From assembly GCA_943735955.1 (NCBI GenBank), contig OX030955.1, forward strand, positions 11,336,720 to 11,400,719: a stretch of 64,000 nt of DNA, in the 5' to 3' direction. This DNA is from Piscicola geometra (Eukaryota; Annelida; Clitellata; Hirudinida; Piscicolidae). This document shows positions 12,601 to 52,789 of this stretch, piece after piece. Made by a program: the position numbers and the translations under genes. The notes under the pieces are model-generated. The model was given only the letters and a program-made list of their open reading frames with translations, was not told the origin of the DNA and ran no database searches. Every line of letters begins with the position of its first letter. Position 1 is the stretch's first letter.

Positions 12601-14634
12601 TTTTTGCATTAGCACTACGCTTCCCTATACAAGCCTGTTCAGATGGCCTTGCATTTATCGAGATTAAAACTATCGTTGCAATTCAAAAATAAATTCAAAT
12701 CTGCAATATATATAGAGATGATTTAAATTCTTCAAAAAAATGTTCATTTGAATGTAAAATAATAAAATCAATGACTTGAAAATAAATTTAAAAAAACAAA
12801 AAGAACAAATAATGTAAGTAACGAAAAGTGGAGAGAGTACATCGGAGAGGCAGATGGTGAGATGAGTGAGGTTGCAAGGAAAGGTCCACAAGTCAGAAAA
12901 GTCTTTCAGTTGAGCTGCCCTGCTGAAGTCCAGAGTGAGACGTTTCAGATGGTTGCACCTTTGGAGTGGGAGAAATGAGATTGAAAGCTTTTTAAAAGAT
13001 CAATATTATACAAAGACTAATATTAGTAACGTGCCGTAAACCCGAACGAGTTTCTAGACCACAAATGAATAAAAATAGATCTAGTAATTATTATATCGAA
13101 ATCTTTTTTTGGGATAATTTGGATTCTTGTTGGCGAAATCAATCGAAGCTGACAAAAGTGCACCTGTTGGCGAGTTCGCAGAGGACGGTGGGCACAATGC
13201 AGGAGTCAGGAAGGTCGATGCAGACGAGAGAGGCGCTGAAGCGGTTCCGAAGCAGGTTTACAAGTCTGTGTCGAAAGTTGCAATAAGTGCCTTGCATTTA
13301 AATTAGAATTTAAACCAAAATTAAACATGTCGAAAAAAACTATGCAAAGTTCTTAATTTTGTCACAATTTTTTAAAGTACTTGAAAATATTCCACCCTTC
13401 ATTAAATCAACACAGCTTTTCCACCTGCCTACTCATCCCCTTACAAATATAACTGCCCACTTGACCACTTTCCATCTGCCCATCTGCCCACTCACCGCTC
13501 AACGTCGTTCAAGCGGATTCCGTGGTGCTCAGGCCTCAGGGACAAGCACTTCCACAGAGAAGGGTCTTTGGAAGCCTGTGTGTGTGTGTGGGGGAGGTGT
13601 TGATGATGATGATGACGTTAATGAAGACGATAAAGTTAAAAAAAAGTTTGTTACACTCTCGTCCATGCGTTCACCCAGTAATGAACGGAAAAAAATGACC
13701 AAACAGTGTGCCAACATGCAGCCATTTCTTGCAGACGAGGCTGCAGTGGTGCAGTTGGTGGTAGTCGAGGTAGGAGAAGATGAGGACCAGGAGGCGCTCC
13801 GGCACTTTGTGGATGTGCTTGTTCTGGTGAGAGGGGTCGCCGTTGCATGTTAGAGCGCATGACGTTTAGACGTTTTTGTTACCGTAAAGTACCAATCTAT
13901 TCGCACACTTATTTTCAAATGTTTAAAAATTAATTATTTTTTAATTAAAAAAAAAAATTTTAATGTCTAAAAAAGTATTCTTTTTTCAAATGTTTAAAAA
14001 TGAATTATTTCTTGAATATCTAAAATTAAATAATTTTTCAAATGTCCAAAAATTAAATATATTTTCAACTGATTCGAAACATTATTAATTGATAAAATTT
14101 GAAGTTGATTGCTCATTTGTCTTTCTATTCTTAGTTAAATTAAGTTATTCATAATATTATTGAAATTCAGATACGATTATTAATGTTATTTGCCATAATT
14201 ACCACCATAGTCATTCTAGTTTCTAAAAATTACATTATGAGTGTCCAAACAATCTGGTATTTTACACTAATATAACAAAATGTCTTTCACATCGAAAAAG
14301 CATAAATAATAAAATCATTTTCAAATTAATTATTTCAACCACTAACAAAATAGAATAAACTATAAATAATTTAGTATAAAAATTCTAGTTCTTATGTTTG
14401 ATAGGAGCAATGATGAGTAAGTTACGACAGCGCCCCTGGCATGGATCCACTTCATCTTCATCATCTTGACGGTTTTGAAGGCTGACACGACATCGGTGAA
14501 GACTGCAGAGTGTCCTTGTGGCATCGCTGCTGTCGCTGCAGTAGTGGAAACGGTCAGTGCTGTAGTTGTGGCGTTTGTTGTAGTAGCTGTTGTTGTAACG
14601 CGTGTGGTAGTAGTTGTTGAAGTAGCTGTATTTC
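6629..14634 (-). CDS. F-box / leucine-rich-repeat protein, 13 exons
   Basis: Probable substrate receptor of an SCF (Skp1-Cullin1-F-box) ubiquitin ligase. Exons in minus-strand order: 14634-14426, 13823-13675, 13265-13164, 12958-12841, 12445-12373, 10976-10837, 10688-10627, 9936-9783, 9692-9490, 9067-8995, 8250-8171, 7452-7370, 6717-6629 (stop 6631-6629). All introns are GT-AG and phases agree throughout; from the F-box exon on they give 1,326 nt, 441 residues plus stop. The F-box is in exon 2: VPERLLVLIFSYLD, then HHCSLVCKKWL. LRR strands follow in successive exons (LKRLTLDF, NSLRVLHVIG, LRELDLSYCD, NLEAIDLSHTTNLS, LQKLEVQW). The first exon is the weakest part: its frame was chosen because its donor phase fits exon 2, and ATG 14524-14522 is a possible start (about 474 residues). 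Subfamily not recognised. Confidence 0.85.
6736..7223. repeat. (ATACA)n pentanucleotide array inside the last F-box intron
   Basis: Nearly 100 units of ATACA with scattered ATAAA and ATGCA variants. It fills most of the intron 7369-6718 of the minus-strand F-box gene, ending about 20 bases before the acceptor of the last exon. Long open frames in all phases here (NTIQY or CIVLY repeats) are artefacts of a stop-free pentamer. Confidence 0.97.
7456..8096. repeat. 14-bp minisatellite TCAAGTGATGATGG
   Basis: About 44 copies of a 14-bp unit with 3-bp indels (11- to 17-bp variants) and GGTGG/GATGG exchanges. It makes up almost all of the F-box gene intron 8170-7453. Read on the coding (minus) strand it is CCATCATCACTTGA, running directly into the acceptor of the 7452-7370 exon. 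Confidence 0.95.
11963..12340. repeat. 16-bp minisatellite CTCCACCCTCCCACAA
   Basis: About 24 copies of a 16-bp unit with few substitutions (CTCCACTCTCCCACAA, CTCCACCTTCCCACAA). On the coding strand of the F-box gene it is a G-rich unit, GTGGGAGGGTGGAGTT, starting about 30 bases after the donor of exon 12445-12373. The open frames over it are repeat artefacts. Confidence 0.95.
13022..13066 (-). repeat. SINE family B tail fragment
   Basis: GTAACGTGCCGTAAACCCGA and the following bases match the tail segment of the copies at 6069 and 31773 (GTGGCGTATAACCCGAACGG). Only the promoter-distal end is present. It lies in an F-box gene intron. Confidence 0.5.
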
Positions 14635-15100
14635 CTGGGAATTAAGTTCTACGTCAAAAGTTGTGCTTTCTGATAGTGGAAAAGTTTTTTTCTCGACTTT
14701 TAAGTAAATTTTTATAGCAACCTTTAAATGCACAAAGAATACAATTACTATGCTCTGCTTGCCTACAAGCCTGATTAATAAAAGTAATTCTCTGCCGTTT
14801 TGAAGCTACCTGACAAAATTTACTTTGTTAAATTGTATGCTAGAAGCTTCTGATTTAAAAGTTTGAAAAAAACATTTAAATTTTTTGTTGCAAAATCTAT
14901 AATAAATCGCTAACTTACATTAGCTACGGATTTTTCCTGTTCCAACTATACTTTCTTCATCGATGCAAGCGTTCATTTAACTCAAGTGTGCGTGTGCGTT
15001 TGTTAGTTTGAGTGAGTAATTGTGCATAACACACGGCATCAACACCTCTTGGATACTTTTTCAGTTATTGAAATTAATTTTAAATTTGTTTAAAGAAAAT

Positions 15101-15180
15101 AACAACCCTGACCCTGACACAGACCCTGATCCTAACCTTGATTTTGGTTCTAGTTCGTGACCCTGACCCTGACAGAAGTA
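15101..15180. repeat. Degenerate CCCTGA repeats
   Basis: A short run of CCCTGACCCTGA-type hexamers with ACAGACCCTGATCCTAACC variants. It resembles a diverged form of the CCCTAA tract about 1 kb to the right. Confidence 0.6.
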
Positions 15181-16067
15181 ATGGCAAAAACTCCACAGCA
15201 TTCTTTTAAAACATTCGCGTGAGCTAACGACAGCGGTCTAAAGGTGTTTTTTCGCTTGAAGCTTCAGAAATTCTAATTGTTTTTCTCGTCTTAATGCTAG
15301 ATTTGAAAACTCTAGCAGCACTTTGGAACACTCAAAACCTCTTTTTTGAATTTTTAAATTTAAAAAAAAAAGAGTTTAAAATAAATATATAAAATTTTTA
15401 TCTCTATATTTTTTTTAAATGTCAAAGAATATAAACGCCAATATGACAAAATATCTTATACAAACTGAAGTGATTCCGCTGACGGTCACAAATTGGACTC
15501 ATTGGAAACTTGAATTAAAAGATTCACTTCATCCGACGCCACTCCAAACAGAGCACAAGTTTCCAATCGATCTCCATGGTGGATTTTCATTTTTCAAATT
15601 GCTTTTGTACGTGAGGTTTTCTGATCCTGGGACTTTAAACAATCTGCCTTATACATAGGAAGCTCAAGTTTTGAGAAAAACGAATAACGACAGTTTTATT
15701 ACTTCAAAAATAATTATTTAATTTGAAATGCATAAATTCAATTTCAAGACAAAATGAAACTTGATTTCGAGTTTTGAAACAACTAAATGATTCCGAAGCA
15801 GCATTTCAAAAATAAAGTAAAACAAATTAATTAAAATTCAATCAACTGAAATTTTTTATCGTAGTTTTTTTGGCAAGATTTTATTTTTTGTGAAAAAAGG
15901 TTACTTTTTCATCAGTGTGAATTTCACGGAAGAAAACTTGCGATTTTTTTTTTGTGAAAAATTTATGACGAAACAATTTTTCCCTTAGTTACATTCATAA
16001 TAATTTTCCATCAAAATTGTTCATTTATTTTAAAATAGTTTAAATTTCCACTAAAGCCTTAACCTTA

Positions 16068-16400
16068 ACCCTAATTTCAAACCCTAACCCAATGAATTGT
16101 TCAATTTATTTTAAAACATGTTTTAACTAAAAGCCTAACCCTAAATCTTAACTCTATTCCCTACTCTTATCCTAACCCCTAACTCTAACCCTAACCCCTA
16201 ACTCCAACCCTAATCCCTAACTCCAACCTTAATTCCTAACTCCAATCCTAATCCCTAACTCCAACCCTTAACCACAATTTTAACCCTAACCCCTTACTCT
16301 AGCCTTCAACCTCAACCTTCTACCTCTAACCCTAACCCTCAACCTTTACCTCTAACCACTAACCCTAACCCCTTACTTCAACACCCAACCCCTAACCCTA
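16068..16400. repeat. Interstitial telomere-like (CCCTAA)n tract
   Basis: About 330 bp of imperfect CCCTAA, CCCCTAA and CTCTAA units (for example CTAACCCTAACCCCTAAC), degenerate towards both ends. This is the complement of TTAGGG, the usual animal telomere repeat, so it reads as an old interstitial telomeric sequence or a telomere-like satellite. Confidence 0.8.
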
Positions 16401-17156
16401 ACTCGTCGGCGAATCGAACGCATCCATCATAATAATTGTGAAAAAATGTTTCACTATTTCTATAATAACTAATTTATTTGAAAATGTTAAGCAAAATTAG
16501 TAACTATACTAATATAAGATTCTATTAAATATGTTTTCTAGTTTAAAAAATAGTTGGACTCACCAGGAATCGGACTCGGAAGGCAATACTCTCGAGCAGA
16601 ACGCTAACCATTATTATAATAGGACAGCAGCTATTTTTAAAACTCAGATTCCAAACTAAACTAAAGTTTAATTGCTGAATCTATTTACCGCATTTTAATT
16701 TATAGCTAACTTTTTTGAGTTTTCAGACATTTCCTAAATTTTATTAGGTTTAAAAACGCATTTCTACATTTTGCAATTTTCACGGAAAATAAAAAAAAGA
16801 CTACTTTTTTTCTGTGAAAATTACACTGAAGAAAAAATGCGGTTTTTGTTAATTTCTGTGAAATTTGCAAACAAAATATAACTATCGATTTTTTCAAAGG
16901 TTGAGGCAAAATAAATTTAACTTTCTTTTTAAGTTTTACTTTGTATATTCACAGTTTATATTGTTGTCTTTCATTATTTTTCTAACTCAAGGAAAGCAAA
17001 GGAAAAAATATTATACTGTTTTTATAGATTTTTTAGGCAAAGTTTTAAATTTTCATCACAAATAAACCCCAATTGTTTTCTATGCACTGATTGATTGCGA
17101 ATCTATGCTTTCTTTATATAAAAAAATTTCAGCCTTGACCGGTTTCTGGTTTCCCG

Positions 17157-17274
17157 TCAAAAGGTGGCCAGTAATTCAGGCTGTGCAACCTTCGCATTGA
17201 TCTCGCATACAACCTCATTCATTGTTGTCTTTGGATGCTCTCCACGCAGGTAAATCAAACGAAGACGCTCTTTT
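17157..17274 (-). CDS. Unassigned candidate terminal exon
   Basis: On the minus strand a plausible acceptor (TTTTTCCCAG) opens a frame of 38 codons ending in TGA at 17159-17157. It begins KERLRLIYLRGEHPKTTMNE and ends AQPELLATF. Composition is more codon-like and GC-richer than its surroundings, and it is mostly charged and helical-looking. I do not recognise the family and found no convincing upstream exons between 17300 and 23000. It could be the end of a small gene, a retrocopy fragment or part of a transposon. Confidence 0.3.
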
Positions 17275-18656
17275 CTGGGAAAAAATTCTAGTGTTTTTCA
17301 GTGTTCTAAATTCATGTTTTTCTTAGCAAAAATTTAATAAAAAAATAATGTGTTTCCCATTCTTGAATTTAAAGCTTCATAAACACAATAAAAACACTTG
17401 AACCCCAATTCTCAAAAGTTATTCATTTTATTCATTTAAAAACTTGAGTTAATAAACTTTATTTTTACGTTTTTAACTTTTTTAATTAGCAAGAAAGATG
17501 ATGCAGTCTCGATTGGCACTTGTCGATAAGCTTTTCAATTTCTTCACTACACTCCTGTAACCTTACCATTGGAAAACCACAACTTTTCGAATTGGAATTC
17601 TATGTATCTTCCCAATCACCGTTTCAACCATTTTTATCCACCACTATTAAACCTTCCAGCCAATTTATCTAATACGATTATTTATTCGTCATTCATTCCT
17701 CAAACTATTTCTCAATGAAGCATTTCTTCGTTTCGACAACTTAGGTGGCTGTTTACACCATATTTACCCATTTTCATCCCATCCACCCCTCCTAACCATA
17801 TCCACCCCTACACGCCTAACGTTACGTGATAGATTCTAGATTGTCTCCACCAACGCTCGTGTATCCCACACAAAATCCTATGACTTTATGAATATGGTAC
17901 AATGTATATGTTAAAAATTGTATTATTTTTTTATTTAACTAGATGATTTAGATGGGAACAGGTCGAGGAGTAAGCTAGAATTCATCCACGTTGAGTATCA
18001 TAACTGCAAAGCTCCAGCACCGAAACTCTTCCAGAACCTCATTTACCAAAAAAAACACGCAAATACACACGTGAACACACTCACTTTCTATATAGATATA
18101 ATATAGATGTATAAACATATTTGAGTGTTCGATGAGTGCACAGTAGTGTACAGTGCTGCTCATCGATTGTGGGGTGTGAGTTATCTTGTGTTTTAAGACG
18201 TTTGAAAAATCATACAAGCAAATAACACACACATAAACACACAAATACAAAAAATCTTTCACTTTCTCTCACACACACATATACAAATCTCACACACATA
18301 ATTGGAAGGAAGCGAGTTCGAACACTTTGCAGTGTCGAATCGTAGATTATGACGGACTCAACGGGATCTGTTATTTCACTCCTCACCAATACACTCTTCA
18401 AAATAAATAAAAACGGACCTAGTTTATTATAGATTATTTTCACACAGCTTACACTTTTTGATGAATAATTTTCATAAAACTTACTTTTTGACTAATTATT
18501 TTCATGAAACTTACTTTTTTAGAAGTTATTTTATCAAACTGTAAATAGATGAAATGGACTTGATTTTTAAAAAAATATTTTTCATCAAAAATTTGAAATA
18601 TACAAATAAATTATCAAAATCAAAATAAGTTATCAAAATCAAAATAAATTTTCAAA

Positions 18657-19066
18657 TGCAAAGCAAATAGTTAAATACAAAATAAATTTTTAATGCAAAA
18701 TACATTTTCAATGCAAAATACATTTTTAATGCAAAATACATTTTTAATGCAAAATACATTTTTAATGCAAAATACATTTTTAATGCAAAATACATTTTTA
18801 ATGCAAAATACATTTTTAATGTAAAATAAATTTTTAATGCAAAATACATTTTTAATGCAAAATACATTTTTAATGCAAAATACATTTTTAATGCAAAATA
18901 CATTTTTAATGCGAAAACATTTTTAATGCAAAATACATTTTTAATGCAAGATACATTTTTAATGCAAAATAAATTTTTAATGCAAAATACATTTTTAATG
19001 CAAAATACATTTTTAATGCAAAATACATTTTTAATGCAAAAAACATTTTTAATGCAAAATAAGTTT
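18657..19066. repeat. 18-bp minisatellite ATGCAAAATACATTTTTA
   Basis: Around 22 head-to-tail copies of an 18-bp unit with occasional single-base variants (ATGTAAAATAAA, ATGCGAAAACA, ATGCAAGATACA). The repeated-peptide open frames (FALKMY, CIKNVF, FLMQNT) on both strands are artefacts of the unit being a multiple of three. Confidence 0.95.
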
Positions 19067-20627
19067 TTAAATACCAAAAAAATAAAATATTCAATAAAAA
19101 ATATTTTTGTTCAAGGGCTGTCATAAAATACAACCCTAAGGTTAATTGGTTGAAGGGTGCGTTGTATTTAGTCATTTATTTTTATTTCATGATTTATAAA
19201 TTTTAAAACTTAACAAATCAACATTTAAAATAATAAGTTCTTTTTTCGGTTGATAAGACTGACATCTCTGTCACATTTCATGTATGAATGTATTTTCAAG
19301 AAAAGTTACAACAATTTGTTTTTATAATATAATTAGAAAATCTCTGTTTGCTCTGCTCTTAAATTTGTGTCTATTTTTGATTTGCCAGTTAATTGCGCTC
19401 TTGAATTTGAGGAAAAAGCACTATAGAAATTGATTTGATTGATTGATTGATAAACAGCATCCAAAATGGTATTCTCCCTATATTCAGACGGGTTGGTTGA
19501 AGGCCGATGTTGCTTAAAAAACCCCAAGTAAATAGCTTGAAACAACGAATTAATAATATTTTGTTTTGTTTTTTTAATTTAGCGTTTGTTAGAGATTACA
19601 TTATTAAAGATAGTCTTAAAGATAGTCATTCTTGAAGACATAATGGAAAGTACGAATTGTTTAAGCCTGCTGCGTGACCAATCAAGATTTTTAGATTTCA
19701 GTGAATATTTCTACCGTCAGTTTTAATTATAAATATTAAAAAATAGAAGAACAAAATAAGAAAAATTCTTAACAATAACTCTTGTTATTTGATTGGAAGT
19801 ATTAATGTATATATGTTACAGGCAATACCTGATTTAATCAGTCATTTTGTGGTTTTTTTAGGATTTATCAAATAAAATGCAATTCATTTTGCTATACTCT
19901 AAAAAACTGAAAACTAAATATAAAAAAGTACTTTTATAAAAATGTCGATTTCTTATACAAAATGCTTTAACTTGTTTCAAAAAACTATGAAACTGAAAAT
20001 ATTATAAAATTGAACTTTTAATGATTTTTTTCTGATTTATTAAATTAAATGGCATTCATATTCAAAATATTGCTTAAAACTATCAAACTTAATAAAACCA
20101 TTAATTAAAATTGGAAATTAAAAAAACGGTTTATTCTAAAGTTGCCGACAAATATAAGGCATTCCGTGGATTGCCTGATTCTACAAATTGCCTGTAACAT
20201 GTATACATAAGTATTCCTCAACGGGTGCATTTCTTCAAATGGTCAGAGCATATAGATAAACATATATACATATAAATATATATAGGTATACATATTTTTA
20301 TATATAAATGTATAATAGAAAGGAGGGGCAGAGAGTCAAGGATGCGGAAGATATTTAGGAGATGCGTGTGATTAGGAGGTCCAACGGAGAAGGATTGATG
20401 TTGAATTGACTGGCCCAGTGAATTGATTAGGCATTGTCAATGTTCAACTAACTGTTTTTGATTTTCGAAAATTTTTTAAAGTTTGTTAGAGGGATTTGAA
20501 AAAAGAAAATTAAGCGAATTCAAACATTCTTGGGAATCAAAACTTTCGGACGTTGAGTGGAAATCCCTTGATATAAGTTCAGTTTCTTGGTCTTTGAGAA
20601 AATTTCAGTTAAAACTACGCGTCTACA

Positions 20628-20775
20628 GCAACAAAAACAATAACTCAAATAGCAACAACTACTACATCAACAACACTAAAACAAAAACTACATCAACAAT
20701 AACTACATCAACAACAACCACATCAACAACAGCCACGTCAACAACTACAACAACTGCAGTAACTACAACGAGTTA
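20628..20775. repeat. (ACA)-rich low-complexity tract
   Basis: Imperfect ACAACA, ACTACATCA and AACAACC units without interruption by other sequence. No gene signal. Confidence 0.7.
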
Positions 20776-21343
20776 ATTTGTTAACTGTGACTACAACTAG
20801 ACATGCTAACGTCTACCACTTCCTCCGCCGACTAGACCGAGAAAACAGTGTTTCAGATGCACATTTTTGGGTCAGTTACTCGCCTGAAGCTAAGCTAGAA
20901 TTGTTTTTTGTATGAACTTAGTTTTTATTCATTAATTATTACTTTTATTATTATTAATTACCAAACTTTGAAGTTTATCAAAATATTGAAATGTTTTCAT
21001 AGTGCTGGCAGCCATTTAAGTTTTCCATCTCCAAACATTTAAAAAGATAGAATGGATGAATGAAGAGAGGAAAATGAATTGTGGAATAGAATTTTAAAAG
21101 CAAGGAGAATTCACAGATGATGAATCTGGCGTGCTTGGTTGAACGCAATAATGAGATTTTAAAACTCCATGAATTTAAACGGGCTGCAAGATCATATAAG
21201 TAAAAAAGTAAATAATTAAACAAACATATATATATATATTTTTTTGAAAAAAAATATTATCAAATTGCAATAAAACGAAATAATATGAGTTTGAAGTCTC
21301 GGACGTTTCAAATGAAGTTCTAAAAGTCTAAGTGCCTTTCATC

Positions 21344-21372
21344 GTCATCATCATCATCATCATCATCATAAT
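21344..21372. repeat. (ATC)n microsatellite
   Basis: Nine to ten ATC units, with further imperfect ATC units to about 21430. Confidence 0.85.
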
Positions 21373-22081
21373 CATCCCCACCATTATTTCATACTCATCA
21401 TCATTTTTTTATCATTATCATCTTTATCACTGCTTCAACATTTCAGAGACGTTGTTAGAAATATTGCAACAAACAACCAGAGAAACCTAAATGACTTTAA
21501 AACTTTTTATTTCATGCACTTCATCCTATTGCTTTTCTAGTCTGTAGTAGTGAGATCCAAGTATTCTTGAAATAAATTAAATTTTCATTTTTTATTCAAA
21601 GCATAGTTCATTCTTAGTTGTGGAAGCGATTCTTTTCAATTACTTAAACCTTTTCACTCGGAGCATCAGACATTCAATTTTAAGCCTCCCTCCTTTTTCC
21701 AACTCCCTCTCTCTATTTTATTTTTTAACCCCCTCTTTCTTCATTTTCTTTTTCTTTTCAATCCCTTCCTCTTCTCCCCTCCCAGCTATCACATATTGCA
21801 CGCCACCATAACCGCAAGCTGCCAGTTATTTCTTGCTCACATGGGACGCCCCCAGCCAATCATAAGCTTTCTTGTCTGATCGAATGCTCTCTAGAAACGC
21901 CTTTGAACTTCTACAGTTTTTGAGTTTTTTCGAGTTTCGATTTGACTTAATTGTGATTTTAAATGCATGCAAGTGCCGAGAGCAGAAAAAGTCTACGTGA
22001 ATGTTTCTTGTTTCGTTTGATAACCATAGAAAAGTCTTAAAAGTTCACAGTAAAAAATTAAAGATAGGATAAAAAAATAAT

Positions 22082-22464
22082 TAGAGCTGTGCTTTAATCT
22101 ACGTTAACTTTCGATTAACGCGTTAATCAATTAACGACCGTTAAACTTTTTAACGCCGTTAAATATTTAAAGAATTAAAAAAAAGTAATGCATTTAAACT
22201 GATCTGTTTTTTCTGTTTTGGTTACATGTCTGATAATTGCATTTTTTATCCCTCATGGATTCCTTTTTTTTAAATGTAAATTACTTTTTTTTATAAATAC
22301 GTTAAAAATGTTATTCTAGTTGTGAGAAAATAGTTTAAAATACTATTTTATACTAATGGCAAATATACTAAAAGCATTGCGTTAAAATACGATTAACGCA
22401 CGATTAATATTTTTAATCGAACGAATAACGGCGATTGAAATTTTTAAATCGTGGAACAGCTCTA
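22082..22464. mobile_element. hAT-type MITE with TAGAGCTGT terminal repeats
   Basis: A 383-bp non-coding element. It starts TAGAGCTGT and ends ACAGCTCTA, is flanked by a perfect 8-bp direct duplication AAAATAAT (22074-22081 and 22465-22472), and has ATTAACG-rich subterminal arms. Eight-base target duplications and this terminal layout mark hAT elements. The right arm (CGATTGAAATTTTTAAATCG, then TGGAACAGCTCTA) closely matches the end of the hAT transposase remnant at 53705, which suggests that family mobilised it. Confidence 0.88.
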
Positions 22465-23147
22465 AAAATAATGATAGAATTATTTAAAGAATGAAAAAAA
22501 AAGTGTTTTTATATTTCGTTAAAATCATTTCTGATTCATCAAATAAAAAGTTAGCTGGATGTCTTTCCATAACTTGCTAGTAATTAAAGAAAACAATATA
22601 AAGAGAATGCGAGTAATGAAGAAATTTTAATGATGAAAAGAGGACTGAAACTACGCTCAAACAAACTTTTAAAGGTATAAAAGAAACATGAAAACCGAGC
22701 TTCCAAAAATAAATCCTAAACAGGAGGGCTCATAACCACAAAATTAAGGACTATGGCACTTACAACCAAAATATAAACAAAAAAACATTTGAAATAGAAA
22801 AGTAAAAAGAAAAATCATTACTAATGAAAGCGTTACTTGAAGAAACCTTGGAAAACCGCTTTTGACATAACTTTTATTTCTGAAAAGAAAATTACATTTT
22901 AATACCATCACTCCAGCCAGCCCAAGAGACAACACTTGCAGCAAACGTGTTATGACGACTGCATAACAAACGCAATTCCTTTTTCCACGCAAAAAAATGA
23001 ATAAAAAACTAAAAATGAGATTTCTATACAACTTGAAACGGTGACACAAGCAACAAAACCACTCCAGCTTTCTTTTTGAATATCTGAAAATAAAATTACA
23101 GCTGCAAAGCAACGGAAACACACCAACTTACTGACACAAACTTCAAA

Positions 23148-51646
<28,499 letters not shown>

Positions 51647-52789
51647 ACGGTTCCTCCGTTACGATGTGCTTGAATCAGTATTACTGCTTGCATTCGCTAC
51701 TTTCAATACTCGCCTCTTCACTTATAATGAAAATTTTTTTCTTCTTTCTTCGTTTTTACAAAATTTAAAATAATTTTGAACGATTGAAAAGATAATTCGC
51801 TTTTTTAGAACTCGCATCCATCTCTTTTCTTTTCTTATTCTTTCACATAGAATAACGTTGCAGAATCTACCGTTATAGCAAAAAACATCAGCAATTATTG
51901 GTGTTTTATGTTGATAATTTTAAATCTTTCTTAGGAAAAATAGGTTTGCTCTTTTTATGAATCAACTCATGCGATTGAGTGAATTTAGATCGGTTGTTTA
52001 GAAGAATACTTTGATGCAGTCGTGCGATTTTATCATTTTAAGAAACGTATACCACTTCTCGATAGGCAATATGTATAGAAAAAGCATTTTTAAAGTTTGC
52101 GACCGCATTCTTTCGAGTTATAAAAATATTTTGCAGTAAAATTGTATTTTCGCATCTTTTATCTTCTAATATCATTCGGTACTCCTTCAAGGTTATACAA
52201 TTTCTATAATTTTATAAAACATCATCAATTTTCCTACATTACAGAACCTTCAAATGTTCCAATCGAATCCCAATGATTTTGTCGAAACATAATGCAAAAA
52301 TGACTTTCTTCACTTAATCAAATTCTGATTCATATCTATGAATATATACATTCAAGCTACTATTATGTATTTTTTTAAAGTTAAAAGATGAAAGCGTATG
52401 TTATAAAAATGATAAGGTATGTTTAAAAAAACTGGCACAGAAAAGATGTAGAGAATGTGTGAACAGCTGGAAAGAGTCGCCCAGACAAGACAACACGAAT
52501 GAAGTTAAGTGAAATGAAAGTAAACTGTTTTTACTGTGTTGGCTATATTGTCAACAAGTGAACACAAACACTCTTTTAATTTACTGTCAAAAAACGAATG
52601 GGAAAAATGCATTTTATCAAAAAACTTCTAGATTGAAACAGAATTTAGGGGCGGTGAAAATTACGTAACATGTTCAATAGTTTTGATTGAAATTTGTCAC
52701 TTTACACAAGAAAAATCTACTTCAGAAGATGATCCAGCTTGTGTCATTCGTTTCAAAAGAACAATTTCTTTCCAAATTGGAGCATATAA

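Larger units (their letters stand above)
14640..23147. other. Divergent intergenic region between F-box and TRPC genes
   Basis: Holds the 5' flanks of both divergent genes. Apart from the repeats, MITE and single candidate exon listed separately, no gene is recognised. A 97-codon open frame at 20483-20776 ends in a (ACA)n-rich tract giving poly-Thr/Asn and has no domain. Confidence 0.4.

Noticed and set aside
13529..13860. Frames antisense to the F-box exon
   Set aside because: The F-box motif VPERLLVLIFSYLD lies in another minus-strand frame with matching splice phases; these are shadows.
17486..17579. Minus-strand frame with LQECSEEIEKLIDKCQSRLH
   Set aside because: It looks helical and lies near the orphan exon at 17157, but no donor of fitting phase joins them; chance cannot be excluded.
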